NCBI RefSeq assembly: GCF_013304735.1
Contig: NZ_JAAITI010000006.1
Location: forward strand, 81,761-145,760
From: Blautia luti
GTDB taxonomy: Bacteria; Bacillota; Clostridia; Lachnospirales; Lachnospiraceae
Direction: 5' to 3'
Length of the DNA: 64,000 nt
Made by a program: the position numbers and the translations under genes. Below the pieces are notes generated by a model. The model ran no database searches, was not told where the DNA came from, and was given only the letters and a program-made list of their open reading frames with translations. The first letter of the stretch is position 1. Every line of letters begins with the position of its first letter. Positions 1 to 8,773 of the stretch are shown piece after piece.

Positions 1-321
1 ACAGTCACTTTCATTTCTCTTCGGGAAGCCACTTAAGCCTCCCTCTTTGCGAAGATCCTTAAAGCCGTCTTTCCTGCCTGTAAGAATCTTATGCGTATAA
101 GCCTGATGTCCCACATCCCAGATCAGTTTATCCTGTGGAAAATCAAGCACATTATGCAGAGCAAGGGTCAGCTCCACCACACCCAGATTGGATGCCAGAT
201 GGCCGCCTGTCTCACTTACACTCTGGATCAAAAAGCTCCTGATTTCCTCGGCAAGGCGCGGAAAATCCTCCAATGAAACTTTATGAATATCATTTGGCTT
301 TTTAATTTTTTCCAGAATCAT
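1..321 (-). CDS. dxs: 1-deoxy-D-xylulose-5-phosphate synthase, N-terminal part (cut by window edge)
   Basis: The reverse strand encodes the first 107 codons of DXS, the thiamine-diphosphate enzyme that condenses pyruvate and glyceraldehyde 3-phosphate in the first step of the MEP isoprenoid pathway. The visible part holds the family's N-terminal signatures: [17 protein letters not shown] around residues 37-53, then [10 protein letters not shown] around 66-75, whose His residues contact the cofactor, and the GLSGFPKR loop near residue 100. The ATG at 321 is preceded by AAGGAAGGAT. It lies just downstream of ispA in the same direction, so both isoprenoid genes are probably co-transcribed. The rest lies outside the window. 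Confidence 0.93.
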   Translation of the reverse strand, partial: MILEKIKKPNDIHKVSLEDFPRLAEEIRSFLIQSVSETGGHLASNLGVVELTLALHNVLDFPQDKLIWDVGHQAYTHKILTGRKDGFKDLRKEGGLSGFPKRNESDC

Positions 322-343
322 TCGTATCCTTCCTTCGTTCTTT

Positions 344-1231
344 CTATTTCCTGCGGCTTACTAGACTTTCCACAAGAAGATCCAGAAATTCATTCTTCCT
401 GTCAAGACTGTTTAAAAGCTCTACCGCATGTTCAGAAAGTTCTTTAACCTTGCCGGCTGCTGCCGGGGCTCCCATGAGGCTTACATAGGTAACCTTATTG
501 TTCTTCTCATCACTGTGGATCGGTTTTCCCAGTTCCTCCTGGGTACTGGTCACATCAAGGATATCATCCTGGATCTGAAAAGCCAGCCCGATGTTCTCTG
601 CAGCCTGCTCCACAACTTCAAGTTCTTCCTCCGATGCCCCTGCCAGCACGGCACCGGCCATCATGGAAGCCTCGATCAGTGCGGAGGTCTTGTTCTTGTA
701 AATATAATCCAGCATCTCACGTTCCAGAGGTTTGCCGTCATTCTCCACGTCCACACTCTGTCCTCCAAGCATACCGTTGATGCCGGTCTTATCTGCCATA
801 ATCCTCATGGCAGATATCACACGTTCTTTATCTTCAGTCAGGTCGAAAGCGGAAAGCATCACCTCATAGGCTCTGTTCAAAAGTGCCACACCGCTTAAAA
901 CACCCATAGCCTCTCCATATACCTTATGTGTGGTCAGCCTTCCTCTCCTGTAATCGTCGTTATCCAGTGCCGGAAGATCGTCATGGATCAGCGAATGCGT
1001 ATGGATCATCTCCATCGCCGCCATAAAAGGCTCACAGAGCGCGCCCTCTCCTCCGAATAAACGATATGTTTCCATAATCAGAATCGGGCGGAGTCTCTTT
1101 CCGCCTGCCGTCATACTGTAATTCATGGCCTCTGCCATGGTTTTTGCAAAACCGGATTCTTCCGGAAGATATTTCCGGATCACCCGTTCCGCTTCTTCTG
1201 TTCTTTTTTTCAGTTCTTCATTAAAATTCAC
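344..1231 (-). CDS. ispA: Polyprenyl (farnesyl/geranylgeranyl) diphosphate synthase
   Basis: Cytoplasmic trans-prenyltransferase that elongates DMAPP with IPP. Both aspartate-rich motifs are visible: [10 protein letters not shown] near residue 85 (first, FARM) and DDILD near residue 222 (second, SARM), with the substrate-binding GGKRLRP near residue 44. Length, about 295 residues, is normal for the family. I chose the GTG at 1231 because it gives the usual N-terminus (MNFNEEL...) and follows AGGATGGGA at good spacing. An in-frame ATG at 1249 would add six residues but has no ribosome binding site. The gene overlaps the end of xseB, which points to translational coupling within a xseA-xseB-ispA-dxs run. 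Confidence 0.93.
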   Translation of the reverse strand: MNFNEELKKRTEEAERVIRKYLPEESGFAKTMAEAMNYSMTAGGKRLRPILIMETYRLFGGEGALCEPFMAAMEMIHTHSLIHDDLPALDNDDYRRGRLTTHKVYGEAMGVLSGVALLNRAYEVMLSAFDLTEDKERVISAMRIMADKTGINGMLGGQSVDVENDGKPLEREMLDYIYKNKTSALIEASMMAGAVLAGASEEELEVVEQAAENIGLAFQIQDDILDVTSTQEELGKPIHSDEKNNKVTYVSLMGAPAAAGKVKELSEHAVELLNSLDRKNEFLDLLVESLVSRRK

Positions 1232-1445
1232 GAAATGTCCCATCCTCATTCATCTGAAGCATCTTTTTTTCTACAGTATCCAGTCTTCCATTTAAATCTT
1301 TAAGAAGTTCCATCCCCTGCCTGTAAAGGCAAAAGGATTCTTCCAGAGATGTTTCTCTGTCTTCCAGCTTCCGGGCAAGCAGATCAAGCTCTCCGAAAGT
1401 CTCCTCTATGGATTTTCCTTCTTTCTTTTCTTCTGTTTCTGCCAT
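1221..1445 (-). CDS. xseB: Exodeoxyribonuclease VII small subunit
   Basis: A 74-residue acidic, mostly helical protein with the XseB signature: a central FGELDLLARKLE segment followed by SLEESFCLYRQGMELLK. XseB binds XseA in several copies to form the single-strand-specific exonuclease VII. The start ATG overlaps the stop of xseA (TAATG) and has a strong GGAGGAAGA ribosome binding site. The pairing with xseA directly upstream confirms the call. Confidence 0.92.
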   Translation of the reverse strand: MAETEEKKEGKSIEETFGELDLLARKLEDRETSLEESFCLYRQGMELLKDLNGRLDTVEKKMLQMNEDGTFREF

Positions 1446-2650
1446 TATCGTTCTTCCTCCCTGATGCTGTCCACAACTGCTTCTATTACACCATCTGTTA
1501 CTGCAACAGAAAGTCTTTCTCCTTTTTTAACCTGACTGATTTCCGTAACTGCATGTCCGTCTGTGTCGGACACAAACGCATATCCGCCATTCAGCTTCTT
1601 CAGTGGAGAAAGTCCTTCAAACCGTTGAATCCATACTGCCAGTTCATGACGTTTTTCTGTCAGTTTATGCTCCATGGAAGAGCGCAGACGTTCTTCCAGA
1701 TCTGCGGCATGTTGTCTTTTCTCTCTCAGCACAGATTCCGGGTTTAAATATTTCAGCTTCGTTTCATATGCTTTCAGCCTTTCGGCAAAAAGTTCTGTTT
1801 TGCTGTTCATGGCACTCTGCAGACGTTCTCTGTATATTCGAAAACTCTCCATCACGCTGCGAAAATCATCTACCGCAAGCTCTGCCGCAGCCGAAGGTGT
1901 GGGAGCCCTCAGATCCGCCACAAAATCCGCGATAGTAAAATCGGTTTCATGGCCTACCGCCGAAATCACAGGTGTTTTACACTCAAAAATAGCACGGGCT
2001 ACGATCTCCTCATTAAAAGCCCAGAGATCTTCAATAGAACCACCTCCACGGCCGACAATGATCACGTCCACCCCTGCTTCATCCAGCATTTGGATTCCTT
2101 TTACAATACTCTGTGCCGCACCTTCTCCCTGCACAAGTGCCGGATAAAGGATAATCTGCAGATAGGGATTTCTTCTTCCCGCAATATTTCGGATATCCTG
2201 CACAGCCGCACCGGTAGGCGCTGTCACCACACCAAGAGTATGAATAAAATGAGGTATGGGCTGCTTATATTCCCGGGCAAACATCCCCATATCCTCAAGT
2301 TCCTGTTTCAGTGCCAGATACCGCTCATAGAGAGCACCGGCGCCCTCCAGAGTAATCTCTTTCGCATAAAGCTGATAACGCCCGTCTCGCTCATATACAT
2401 CTACAGCGCCGCCTACAACCACCTTATCTCCGTCCTTCATGCGAAAGGCAAGGCCACGACGGTGTCCCGCAAACATCACACAGCTTAATGTACCCGTCTC
2501 ATCCTTCAGGGAAAAATAGATATGTCCACTGGTATGATATTTACAGTTGGATACTTCTCCCTTTACATAGACTTTCCGGAGAAAGTAGTCCTGGGTAAAC
2601 ATATTTTTGACATAATGGTTTACCTGGCCGACAGAATAGACATTTCTCAT
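1445..2650 (-). CDS. xseA: Exodeoxyribonuclease VII large subunit
   Basis: Catalytic subunit of exonuclease VII, which degrades single-stranded DNA from both ends. The N-terminal OB-fold (about residues 5-105, with VKGEVSNCKYHTSGHIYFSL) is followed by the catalytic domain, with TSPTGAAV-like sequence VTAPTGAAVQDI near residue 143, VGRGGGSIEDLW near 200 and SAVGHETD near 230. A helical C-terminal region that binds XseB copies follows. Length (401) is usual. The start overlaps the nusB stop by ATGA, so nusB-xseA-xseB are translationally linked. Confidence 0.94.
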   Translation of the reverse strand: MRNVYSVGQVNHYVKNMFTQDYFLRKVYVKGEVSNCKYHTSGHIYFSLKDETGTLSCVMFAGHRRGLAFRMKDGDKVVVGGAVDVYERDGRYQLYAKEITLEGAGALYERYLALKQELEDMGMFAREYKQPIPHFIHTLGVVTAPTGAAVQDIRNIAGRRNPYLQIILYPALVQGEGAAQSIVKGIQMLDEAGVDVIIVGRGGGSIEDLWAFNEEIVARAIFECKTPVISAVGHETDFTIADFVADLRAPTPSAAAELAVDDFRSVMESFRIYRERLQSAMNSKTELFAERLKAYETKLKYLNPESVLREKRQHAADLEERLRSSMEHKLTEKRHELAVWIQRFEGLSPLKKLNGGYAFVSDTDGHAVTEISQVKKGERLSVAVTDGVIEAVVDSIREEER

Positions 2651-3120
2651 GCGTTCTCTTCAGGAACTTCCGCTGCTTTCTCTTCTGTGTCAGCAGCTTT
2701 CTCCTCGTTCTTCTCTTCTTTTTCGGATGCGATCTTTCCGAGGACTCCGTTTACAAAAGAACCGGAAGCATCGCCGCCAAATCTCTTGGCAAGTTCTACA
2801 GCCTCATTGATGGCTACTCCTGTCGGTACATCCTCATCATATTCCATCTCGTATACTGCCAGGCGAAGTGCTGCGAGATCCACACGGCTCATACGTTTGG
2901 TCTTCCATCCACGGCTTGCACTGTTCAGCTGTGCATCGATATCTTCCAGATGCTCCCTTACATGTGCATATTTCTTCTTCATATATTCCTGGTCCTGCTC
3001 TGAAAGTTCTCCAAGACCTTCAAAATAAAGAGAGAGCTGTTCTGTCATCTCTTCTTCTGAATTAAACTCTGTCATAAACATAAGTTTAAATACATGTTCT
3101 CTCTGTTCTCTTCTTCTCAT
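2647..3120 (-). CDS. nusB: Transcription antitermination factor NusB
   Basis: All-helical RNA-binding protein that joins NusE (S10) on boxA RNA during rRNA antitermination. Family features seen: the arginine-rich start MRRREQREHVFKLMF, then LRLAVYEMEYDEDVPTGVAINEAVELAKRFGGDASGSFVNGVLGKI around residues 85-130. A Glu/Lys/Ala-rich tail of about 25 residues (after residue 132) extends past the usual fold; it looks disordered and may be lineage-specific. The order Asp23-nusB-xseA-xseB-ispA is common in Clostridia. Confidence 0.94.
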   Translation of the reverse strand: MRRREQREHVFKLMFMTEFNSEEEMTEQLSLYFEGLGELSEQDQEYMKKKYAHVREHLEDIDAQLNSASRGWKTKRMSRVDLAALRLAVYEMEYDEDVPTGVAINEAVELAKRFGGDASGSFVNGVLGKIASEKEEKNEEKAADTEEKAAEVPEENA

Positions 3121-3152
3121 AATTTCCTCCTAAGACGGAAAAAAGGAAAGGT

Positions 3153-3539
3153 TTACTTTCCTTTTTCGTTCTCCATATCCACGCTGGCAATATGAATATT
3201 TACATCTGCAACCTCAAGTCCTGTCATATTCTCGATAGCGGATTTTACTTTTTCCTGGACCTTCTTGCTTGTCTCAAGAATGTTTCTGCCATACTCGATA
3301 TTCAGTGACAGATCCACGGTAACGACGCCTTCCAGAATGGTTACTCGTACACCCTTGGACAGGTTCTTCTTTCCAAGTTTACTTACCAGCTCATTGGTGA
3401 TATTTCCTGCCATGGAAGCAACTCCGTCCACATCTGTTGCTGCAAGTCCTGCAACGATTGCAACAACCTCATCTGCAATGTGAACTTCACCGATTCCGCC
3501 CAGATCCTGTATCTTATATGTTGTTCTTTTTTCTGCCAT
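3153..3539 (-). CDS. Asp23/Gls24 family envelope stress protein
   Basis: A 128-residue Asp23-family protein. The fold signature is clear: GEVHIADEVVAIVAGLAATDVDGVASM at the start, then a beta-rich segment with GVVTVDLSLNIEYG and a C-terminal VADVNIHIASV. Members are small cytoplasmic, often membrane-associated proteins linked to cell-envelope homeostasis; the exact role is unknown in Clostridia. The ribosome binding site is GGAGGG. An AT-rich region upstream (3545-3600) has a TATAAT-like box but no convincing -35. It is first in the run leading to nusB and xseAB. Confidence 0.88.
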   Translation of the reverse strand: MAEKRTTYKIQDLGGIGEVHIADEVVAIVAGLAATDVDGVASMAGNITNELVSKLGKKNLSKGVRVTILEGVVTVDLSLNIEYGRNILETSKKVQEKVKSAIENMTGLEVADVNIHIASVDMENEKGK

Positions 3540-3619
3540 GGGAAACCCTCCTACGGATATAATATTTTTGTTCGTAATTTTATACTATTATACCAAAAAA
3601 TGTTATGAAATAAAAGGGC

Positions 3620-5209
3620 TTATTTACTGAATTCTGTCAGTACCAGATCCGGGTTTCTGTCCTCAACCATGCCGACGCTCCATGCATTGACAAAAAGAAG
3701 CAGCGGATTTCCCTTAAGATCTGTAACTTTCTTCATATCTGAAGTTCCCACGATCTTGTCTACCTTCACAGCTTCCTTGTTGGCGATCCAGCGGATATGC
3801 TCATATGGAAGTGTTTCCAGACGGATATCCACATTATACTCATTCTCCAGACGATATTTAAGGACATCGAACTGCAGAATACCGACAACACCCACAATGA
3901 TCTCTTCCATACCAGTATTAAACTCCTGGAAGATCTGGATTGCACCTTCCTGGGCGATCTGATTGATACCTTTTACGAACTGTTTTCTCTTCATGGTATC
4001 GATCTGACGCACACGTGCAAAATGCTCCGGTGCGAAAGTCGGGATTCCCTCAAAGGCAAATTTCTTTCCAGGTGCACAGATAGTATCTCCAATGGAAAAG
4101 ATACCCGGGTCAAAGACACCGATGATATCCCCTGCATAAGCCTCATCCACAACATGACGGGACTCCGCCATCATCTGCTGCGGCTGGAGAAGACGCATTT
4201 TCTTGTCGCCCTGTACATGGTAAACTTCCTTGGTCGCATCAAACTTGCCGGAACAGATTCTCATAAATGCGATACGGTCTCTGTGAGCCTTGTTCATATT
4301 TGCCTGGATCTTAAATACAAAGGCTGAAAAATCATCACTCATCGGATCTATTGGTCCACAGTCTGCAGTTCTCGGAAGCGGAGAGGTGGTCATCTTCAGG
4401 AAATGCTCCAGGAATGTCTCCACACCGAAGTTGGTAAGAGCAGAACCGAAAAATACCGGTGTCAGCTGTCCTTTGCTGACTTCTTCCTGAGAAAACTCCG
4501 CACTTGCGCCATCCAGAAGCTCGATCTCTTCCATCAGCTGTTCTTTCTGTTCCGGATCCATGACCTCATCTGCATGAGGATCATCAATATCGATCTCTTC
4601 GATCACACCTTCCTTGGTACCTTTCTGTGTATCAGAGAAGGTAAGGATCTTCTTTGTATTACGGTCAAAAACGCCTCGGAATTTCTTACCGGAACCGATT
4701 GGCCAGTTGATCGGACAGGTAGCAATGCCAAGCTCTTTTTCGATCTCATCCAGAAGATCAAACGTATCATTGGCATCTCTGTCCATCTTGTTGATAAATG
4801 TAAAGATCGGGATGTGTCTCATAACACAGACTTTGAAAAGTTTACGGGTCTGTGCCTCAACACCTTTGGAACCATCGATGACCATGACCGCGGAATCCGC
4901 TGCCATCAGGGTACGGTAGGTATCCTCGGAGAAATCCTGATGTCCCGGTGTATCCAGAATGTTGATACAATATCCGTCGTAATGGAACTGAAGAACGGAA
5001 GAGGTGACGGAAATACCTCTCTCCTTCTCGATCTCCATCCAGTCTGATACTGCATGGCGGGCCGTAGCCTTACCTTTTACGCTTCCGGCCAGATTGATGG
5101 CCCCTCCATACAGCAGAAATTTTTCTGTCAATGTTGTTTTACCGGCATCCGGATGGGAGATGATGGCAAAAGTTCTTCTTTTTTCTATTTCTTTCGTATA
5201 CTTCGACAC
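3620..5209 (-). CDS. prfC: Peptide chain release factor 3
   Basis: Translational GTPase that removes RF1/RF2 from the ribosome after termination. G1 is AIISHPDAGKTTLTEK (residues 15-30), G2 region ERGISVTSSV, G3 DTPGHQDFSEDTYR, G4 NKMDR. The 529 residues and the EF-G-like domain II and III match RF3 rather than EF-G or TetM. The start is GTG at 5209 behind GGAGGCTCAC. It has its own sigma-A promoter (5261-5290) and interrupts the usual linkage of the spoIIIA operon with the Asp23-nusB group. Confidence 0.95.
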   Translation of the reverse strand: MSKYTKEIEKRRTFAIISHPDAGKTTLTEKFLLYGGAINLAGSVKGKATARHAVSDWMEIEKERGISVTSSVLQFHYDGYCINILDTPGHQDFSEDTYRTLMAADSAVMVIDGSKGVEAQTRKLFKVCVMRHIPIFTFINKMDRDANDTFDLLDEIEKELGIATCPINWPIGSGKKFRGVFDRNTKKILTFSDTQKGTKEGVIEEIDIDDPHADEVMDPEQKEQLMEEIELLDGASAEFSQEEVSKGQLTPVFFGSALTNFGVETFLEHFLKMTTSPLPRTADCGPIDPMSDDFSAFVFKIQANMNKAHRDRIAFMRICSGKFDATKEVYHVQGDKKMRLLQPQQMMAESRHVVDEAYAGDIIGVFDPGIFSIGDTICAPGKKFAFEGIPTFAPEHFARVRQIDTMKRKQFVKGINQIAQEGAIQIFQEFNTGMEEIIVGVVGILQFDVLKYRLENEYNVDIRLETLPYEHIRWIANKEAVKVDKIVGTSDMKKVTDLKGNPLLLFVNAWSVGMVEDRNPDLVLTEFSK

Positions 5210-5260
5210 GTGAGCCTCCTGTATATTCTCTAATATCTCTATTTTACTATAACCTTACCT

Positions 5261-5290
5261 ATTCTAGTATAGACAAGGCTTTGCTGTCAA
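5261..5290 (-). promoter_or_regulatory. Sigma-A type promoter of prfC
   Basis: Reading the minus strand, TTGACA (5285-5290) and TAGAAT (5261-5266) are separated by 18 bp, giving a leader of about 45 nt before the GTG start of prfC. The box lies right after the end of spoIIIAH, so prfC is independent of the sporulation operon. Confidence 0.65.
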
Positions 5291-5296
5291 GGCAAT

Positions 5297-6106
5297 TCAG
5301 TCGTAAATTCCCTCTGTATCAATGGTGGAATCATTCTGGGCTTCTGCGGATGTCTCTGTATCTTTCTCCGACGCGGAATCTGCAGAATCATTTTCCACAG
5401 ATGCTGCGGTATCCTGTGCTTCATCGCCTGTACTCTCCTCTGTATTTTCTGTACCTGCAGCATCCGATGCACTTTCATCTGCTGCTTCTTTGCTCTGGCT
5501 CAAAGGTGTAATCACAATACTCTCTGCCGCCACACCGGTTTTCCTTTTTACAATATCCTCGATCTGTGCACGTTTTGCATCTTCAAGATCCGCATCCGGC
5601 ACTACCACATCCGCAGTTTCTCCCGTCAGATTTACGATCACATTCTCAAAGCCCTTCGCTTCCAGAAGAAGTTCTGCTGCCGACTCTTTTTCTGTAAGAT
5701 CTGTCATGGAAACCATGGTATTGATGGCATTCTGTTTTTCTTCATCGCTGATATCCTTATTGCTGATGATCGCCTGCAGGTCCGCCTTGTTCTGAGAGCG
5801 CACCTGTTCTCTGCTGATTTTCGCCTGCGCCGCAAAATCCGACGCACCGGTAAGTACGGCTTCGCCCGGAGATGCGGTATCCATCACCTCCGACTGGGTT
5901 GTGCCATCTGCCCCGTTCTCATCCAGAAGGGCTGTTTCATCGGTCAGGTCATAATTCACATCGTCCAGGATACTGCTGCTGTCGGTGCTTGCCTCCTTAT
6001 CTTTAAATCCCAGATCCACATCTGCGAAATTCAGATACCCGGCCACCGCGATCAAAATGGCCAGCGAGGTGATGATTACCTGGTTTTTCTTCATGATCTT
6101 TTTCAC
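5297..6106 (-). CDS. spoIIIAH: Stage III sporulation protein AH
   Basis: Mother-cell component of the SpoIIIA-SpoIIQ feeding-tube channel; its extracellular part forms rings and binds SpoIIQ. One membrane segment near the start (about residues 8-24, VIITSLAILIAVAGYL) is followed by the EscJ/PrgK-like domain (about 95-190, with KNKADLQAIISNKDISDEEK and AAELLLEAKGFENVIVNLTGETADVVV). The Ser/Glu/Asp-rich C-terminal tail of about 60 residues is low-complexity and longer than in Bacillus. I prefer GTG at 6106 because AGGAG lies 7 nt upstream; the in-frame ATG at 6121 overlaps the spoIIIAG stop but lacks a site. Confidence 0.93.
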   Translation of the reverse strand: MKKIMKKNQVIITSLAILIAVAGYLNFADVDLGFKDKEASTDSSSILDDVNYDLTDETALLDENGADGTTQSEVMDTASPGEAVLTGASDFAAQAKISREQVRSQNKADLQAIISNKDISDEEKQNAINTMVSMTDLTEKESAAELLLEAKGFENVIVNLTGETADVVVPDADLEDAKRAQIEDIVKRKTGVAAESIVITPLSQSKEAADESASDAAGTENTEESTGDEAQDTAASVENDSADSASEKDTETSAEAQNDSTIDTEGIYD

Positions 6107-6117
6107 TTCTACTCTCC

Positions 6118-6543
6118 TCATTTCATTTTCATTACTCTAATTTTATGGGCGTCAATCTGAAATAATGCCATAATTGCCTGCTGAATATTCTGAACTGTCA
6201 CTGCGCTGCCCGCTCCCTGGGCAGCTACCAGAACACCGGTAACTTCATTTTTGCTGCTTATGGAAAAACTGTCCGTATTTCTTTCTTCCCCGGTCATAAT
6301 GATCACTTCCACCTTTCCGACTCCTTCCACATTGGAAAGTAGTTCCTCCAGGCGACTCTCCAGTCTTGTTTTTTCGGCCGCCTGGGTATTGATACTCTTA
6401 TTGCTTTTCTGGGTTACCGGAAGCCCTGCCACCAGAAGAAGGATCCCCAGAAGAAGTACGATTCCCCACTCCTTCCACCCCATCGCTAGGATCCAGGATC
6501 TGATACTGATCTTTTCCGAGTCCGCAGATCCTTTCACACCCAT
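6118..6543 (-). CDS. spoIIIAG: Stage III sporulation protein AG
   Basis: Single-pass protein that forms the large ring of the SpoIIIA channel in the outer forespore membrane. A membrane segment (about residues 26-43, IVLLLGILLLVAGLP) is followed by a coil-like stretch and the ring-building domain with LLSNVEGVGKVEVIIMTGEE around 70-88 and the C-terminal AVTVQNIQQAIMALFQID. An excellent AAGGAGG sits 9 nt before the ATG at 6543, so the first 145 bases lie inside spoIIIAF in another frame. Confidence 0.93.
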   Translation of the reverse strand: MGVKGSADSEKISIRSWILAMGWKEWGIVLLLGILLLVAGLPVTQKSNKSINTQAAEKTRLESRLEELLSNVEGVGKVEVIIMTGEERNTDSFSISSKNEVTGVLVAAQGAGSAVTVQNIQQAIMALFQIDAHKIRVMKMK

Positions 6544-6970
6544 CTTGTACCGCCTCCTTCTGCTTTTCTGTGATCTTCTCAGAAAGCCTTATAATCACCC
6601 GGAGATTTTTCTCCATATCCACTTCAATTTCCCTGCAAAAAATCTTTTGTTCATTTAAAATTTCCTCCACCTGTTTTTTCAACTCACTTTCATAAGCTTC
6701 TTTCAGAAAGGTTTCCCGGATCCCCTGTGCTTCCGCTTCCATCCGATCCTGTTCTTCCTGGCTGTAGTTTTCCCGGAAACCTTCCAGAAGTTCCTGACTT
6801 TTTCCCACAACAGCAAAAACAGGCGTACAGATAAGAAGTATCAGGAGAAGGCCCATAAACAGACGGACATACTGTTCATACCGCTTATCCGGCAGAATAT
6901 GCAGGATCGCCGTAGTAAGCACATGAAAAAAAGCCAGATTTTTCATCCACTGATAGATTTCCTGCCTCAT
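6398..6970 (-). CDS. spoIIIAF: Stage III sporulation protein AF
   Basis: Membrane protein of the SpoIIIA complex. Two hydrophobic segments lie near the N-terminus (about residues 8-26 and 35-52, RLFMGLLLILLICTPVF), followed by a long soluble helical domain and a short beta part (EIEVDMEKNLRVIIRLSEK). Start ATG at 6970 follows AGGAGGAATC, 2 nt after the spoIIIAE stop. The last 48 residues overlap spoIIIAG in a different frame and look poorly conserved (Gly/Ser-rich end), so the overlap probably arose by 3' extension. Confidence 0.9.
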   Translation of the reverse strand: MRQEIYQWMKNLAFFHVLTTAILHILPDKRYEQYVRLFMGLLLILLICTPVFAVVGKSQELLEGFRENYSQEEQDRMEAEAQGIRETFLKEAYESELKKQVEEILNEQKIFCREIEVDMEKNLRVIIRLSEKITEKQKEAVQDGCERICGLGKDQYQILDPSDGVEGVGNRTSSGDPSSGGRASGNPEKQ

Positions 6971-6972
6971 GA

Positions 6973-8124
6973 TCAGATTCCTCCTGCCATCAATATCAGA
7001 AATGTCAACATACACAAAACTTCCGCTGTAAACAGGATCCGCATCAGAAGTCCGCACCCTTCTCCCATGGTACTGAATACTTCTACAAGCCGTTTATCAG
7101 ACACCGGCTGTGCCACTGCCGCCAGAAATCTGTATACAAGTGCCAGCAGTCCGTAACGGATCACAGGGCCGGCTCCAACCACCAAGAGCACAAGAAGAAA
7201 CACCACTCCCAGACTATTTCTTACAAGAACTGCTGTCGTAAGCACCAGTTCTGTTACTGCATTAACTGCATTTCCTACCCCAGGAAGTGCACCGGCAGTT
7301 TTTCCGATGGCACTTCTTTTCAGAGAATCCATCACCGGAGTTACCAGTCCCCGCACTACCTGCAGCCCTGCGACAACTCCCAGCAGCGTCCGAAGGCCCC
7401 AGGAAATCAGAGTCTCGATCAGTTCTGCCATTTTTCCCAGCATCTCTTCCCTGGAAAGATGATTTACAAACTTAAGAAGTATATACAAACTGACTCCAGG
7501 AAGCAAAATACTCTCCAGTATCCACTGAAACAGCCACACCAGAAGAAGTACTCCCTGATAAAAAACAGCGGCCGTAGATGCTCCGGATGCGGCAGCCACC
7601 GCCATAAAATACACCGGCGACAGCTCTTTCATAAATTCCGTAATCCACCGCAGCATAGAAAGCAGAGATGCACTTAACCCGGAAAAACTGTTCATCAGCA
7701 ACGTAAAAACAAGAAGATACACAACATAAAAACTGATCTCCCCGATCTGTCCATTGTCAAAAGCACCTGCAAATCCGGAAAAAACTGCCGCAAATAAAAG
7801 AAGAAGCAGTAATTTTACAATCAGTTCTTTCTCTTTTTCAAGGCCGGAAAAAAGGAGACTGTGCAGAAATTCCCGCACACTCTCCTCCGAAAACATTTCT
7901 TCACCGGACAACAATCTGTGGAAAGCTTCTGTGACAGAAAAGCTGTTCTCACCAAGCATTTCATCTACCATGGACTGCAGATCCGTAAGTTCCAGCTGTT
8001 CTGTCAGCTGTTCTTCTGCTGCCGCATAAACAGGCTGTCCTGACAAAAAACATACCCAGAATATTCCTGCAATCCAGATTGTTATCAGCAACACTACTGT
8101 TCGTTTTTTCTGCCTTCCGTTCAT
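6973..8124 (-). CDS. spoIIIAE: Stage III sporulation protein AE
   Basis: Polytopic protein of the spore channel, proposed to have a transport-like role. A signal-like N-terminus (residues 8-35, VVLLITIWIAGIFWVCFLSG) precedes the soluble region QLELTDLQSMVDEMLG and then about seven hydrophobic segments, including the diagnostic LPGVGNAVNAVTEL near residue 285. The ATG at 8124 overlaps the spoIIIAD stop by ATGA and yields 383 residues, typical for the family; an in-frame upstream extension inside spoIIIAD is not credible. Confidence 0.94.
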   Translation of the reverse strand: MNGRQKKRTVVLLITIWIAGIFWVCFLSGQPVYAAAEEQLTEQLELTDLQSMVDEMLGENSFSVTEAFHRLLSGEEMFSEESVREFLHSLLFSGLEKEKELIVKLLLLLLFAAVFSGFAGAFDNGQIGEISFYVVYLLVFTLLMNSFSGLSASLLSMLRWITEFMKELSPVYFMAVAAASGASTAAVFYQGVLLLVWLFQWILESILLPGVSLYILLKFVNHLSREEMLGKMAELIETLISWGLRTLLGVVAGLQVVRGLVTPVMDSLKRSAIGKTAGALPGVGNAVNAVTELVLTTAVLVRNSLGVVFLLVLLVVGAGPVIRYGLLALVYRFLAAVAQPVSDKRLVEVFSTMGEGCGLLMRILFTAEVLCMLTFLILMAGGI

Positions 8125-8507
8125 GCCAGAAATCCCTGTATTGTGTCCAGAAGTGCCAGCAGCACCGGCATGCTCAGAACCATCACCGACAATCTGCAAA
8201 ACAGATCGATCTGTGCCCCAGTAGAAGCATACCCTGCATCTTTGCATATACCGGATGAAAACTGTCCGATATATGTGATCCCGATCATTTTCAACAATGT
8301 AGTGATGTAACTTCCATCAACCGGAAGACTTTCTTTCAGCTTTTCGAGAGACTGAAAAAGATATCCGATCTTTCCTACCGCCAGCCCCAGGATCACCAGG
8401 CCAATTCCCGTAGTAAGCAGACTTGTATATTCAGGAGCCCGTGATTTCAGAAGGATTCCCAGAAGCACACCAACGGTTCCCAGAATAGAAATTCTTAAAA
8501 TATCCAC
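8121..8507 (-). CDS. spoIIIAD: Stage III sporulation protein AD
   Basis: A 128-residue, almost entirely hydrophobic protein with four predicted membrane segments (start ISILGTVGVLLGILLKS; end MVLSMPVLLALLDTIQGFL). SpoIIIAC and AD resemble each other and sit in the same channel assembly. GTG start at 8507 behind GGAGGGAGAAAA, 14 nt after spoIIIAC. Position fourth in the ordered operon supports the call. Confidence 0.93.
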   Translation of the reverse strand: MDILRISILGTVGVLLGILLKSRAPEYTSLLTTGIGLVILGLAVGKIGYLFQSLEKLKESLPVDGSYITTLLKMIGITYIGQFSSGICKDAGYASTGAQIDLFCRLSVMVLSMPVLLALLDTIQGFLA

Positions 8508-8521
8508 GTTTTCTCCCTCCT

Positions 8522-8716
8522 TTACAGAACAAAAAGCTGCTGGATATTTTCAAAGAGTTCATAGATATACGGTACGATCCAGAACAGCACAATCAGAAGT
8601 CCCGAAAGACTTACGAGAAATGCCTGTTCTTCTCTTCCGCTGTGCTTCAGGATCTGGGAAAGAACTGAGACCAGGATCCCTACTGCTCCGATCTTAAATA
8701 TGATACTGACCTCCAA
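8522..8716 (-). CDS. spoIIIAC: Stage III sporulation protein AC
   Basis: A 64-residue two-segment membrane protein (IIFKIGAVGILVSVLSQIL and FLVSLSGLLIVLFWIVPYI), the usual size for SpoIIIAC. The start is TTG at 8716 with AAGGAGGGAG upstream. It sits between AB and AD as in all spoIIIA operons. Confidence 0.93.
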   Translation of the reverse strand: MEVSIIFKIGAVGILVSVLSQILKHSGREEQAFLVSLSGLLIVLFWIVPYIYELFENIQQLFVL

Positions 8717-8773
8717 AAGCTCCCTCCTTTTTCTTCAAAAGCCCGTCCCATCTTATTTGTCCAGACAGAATCT

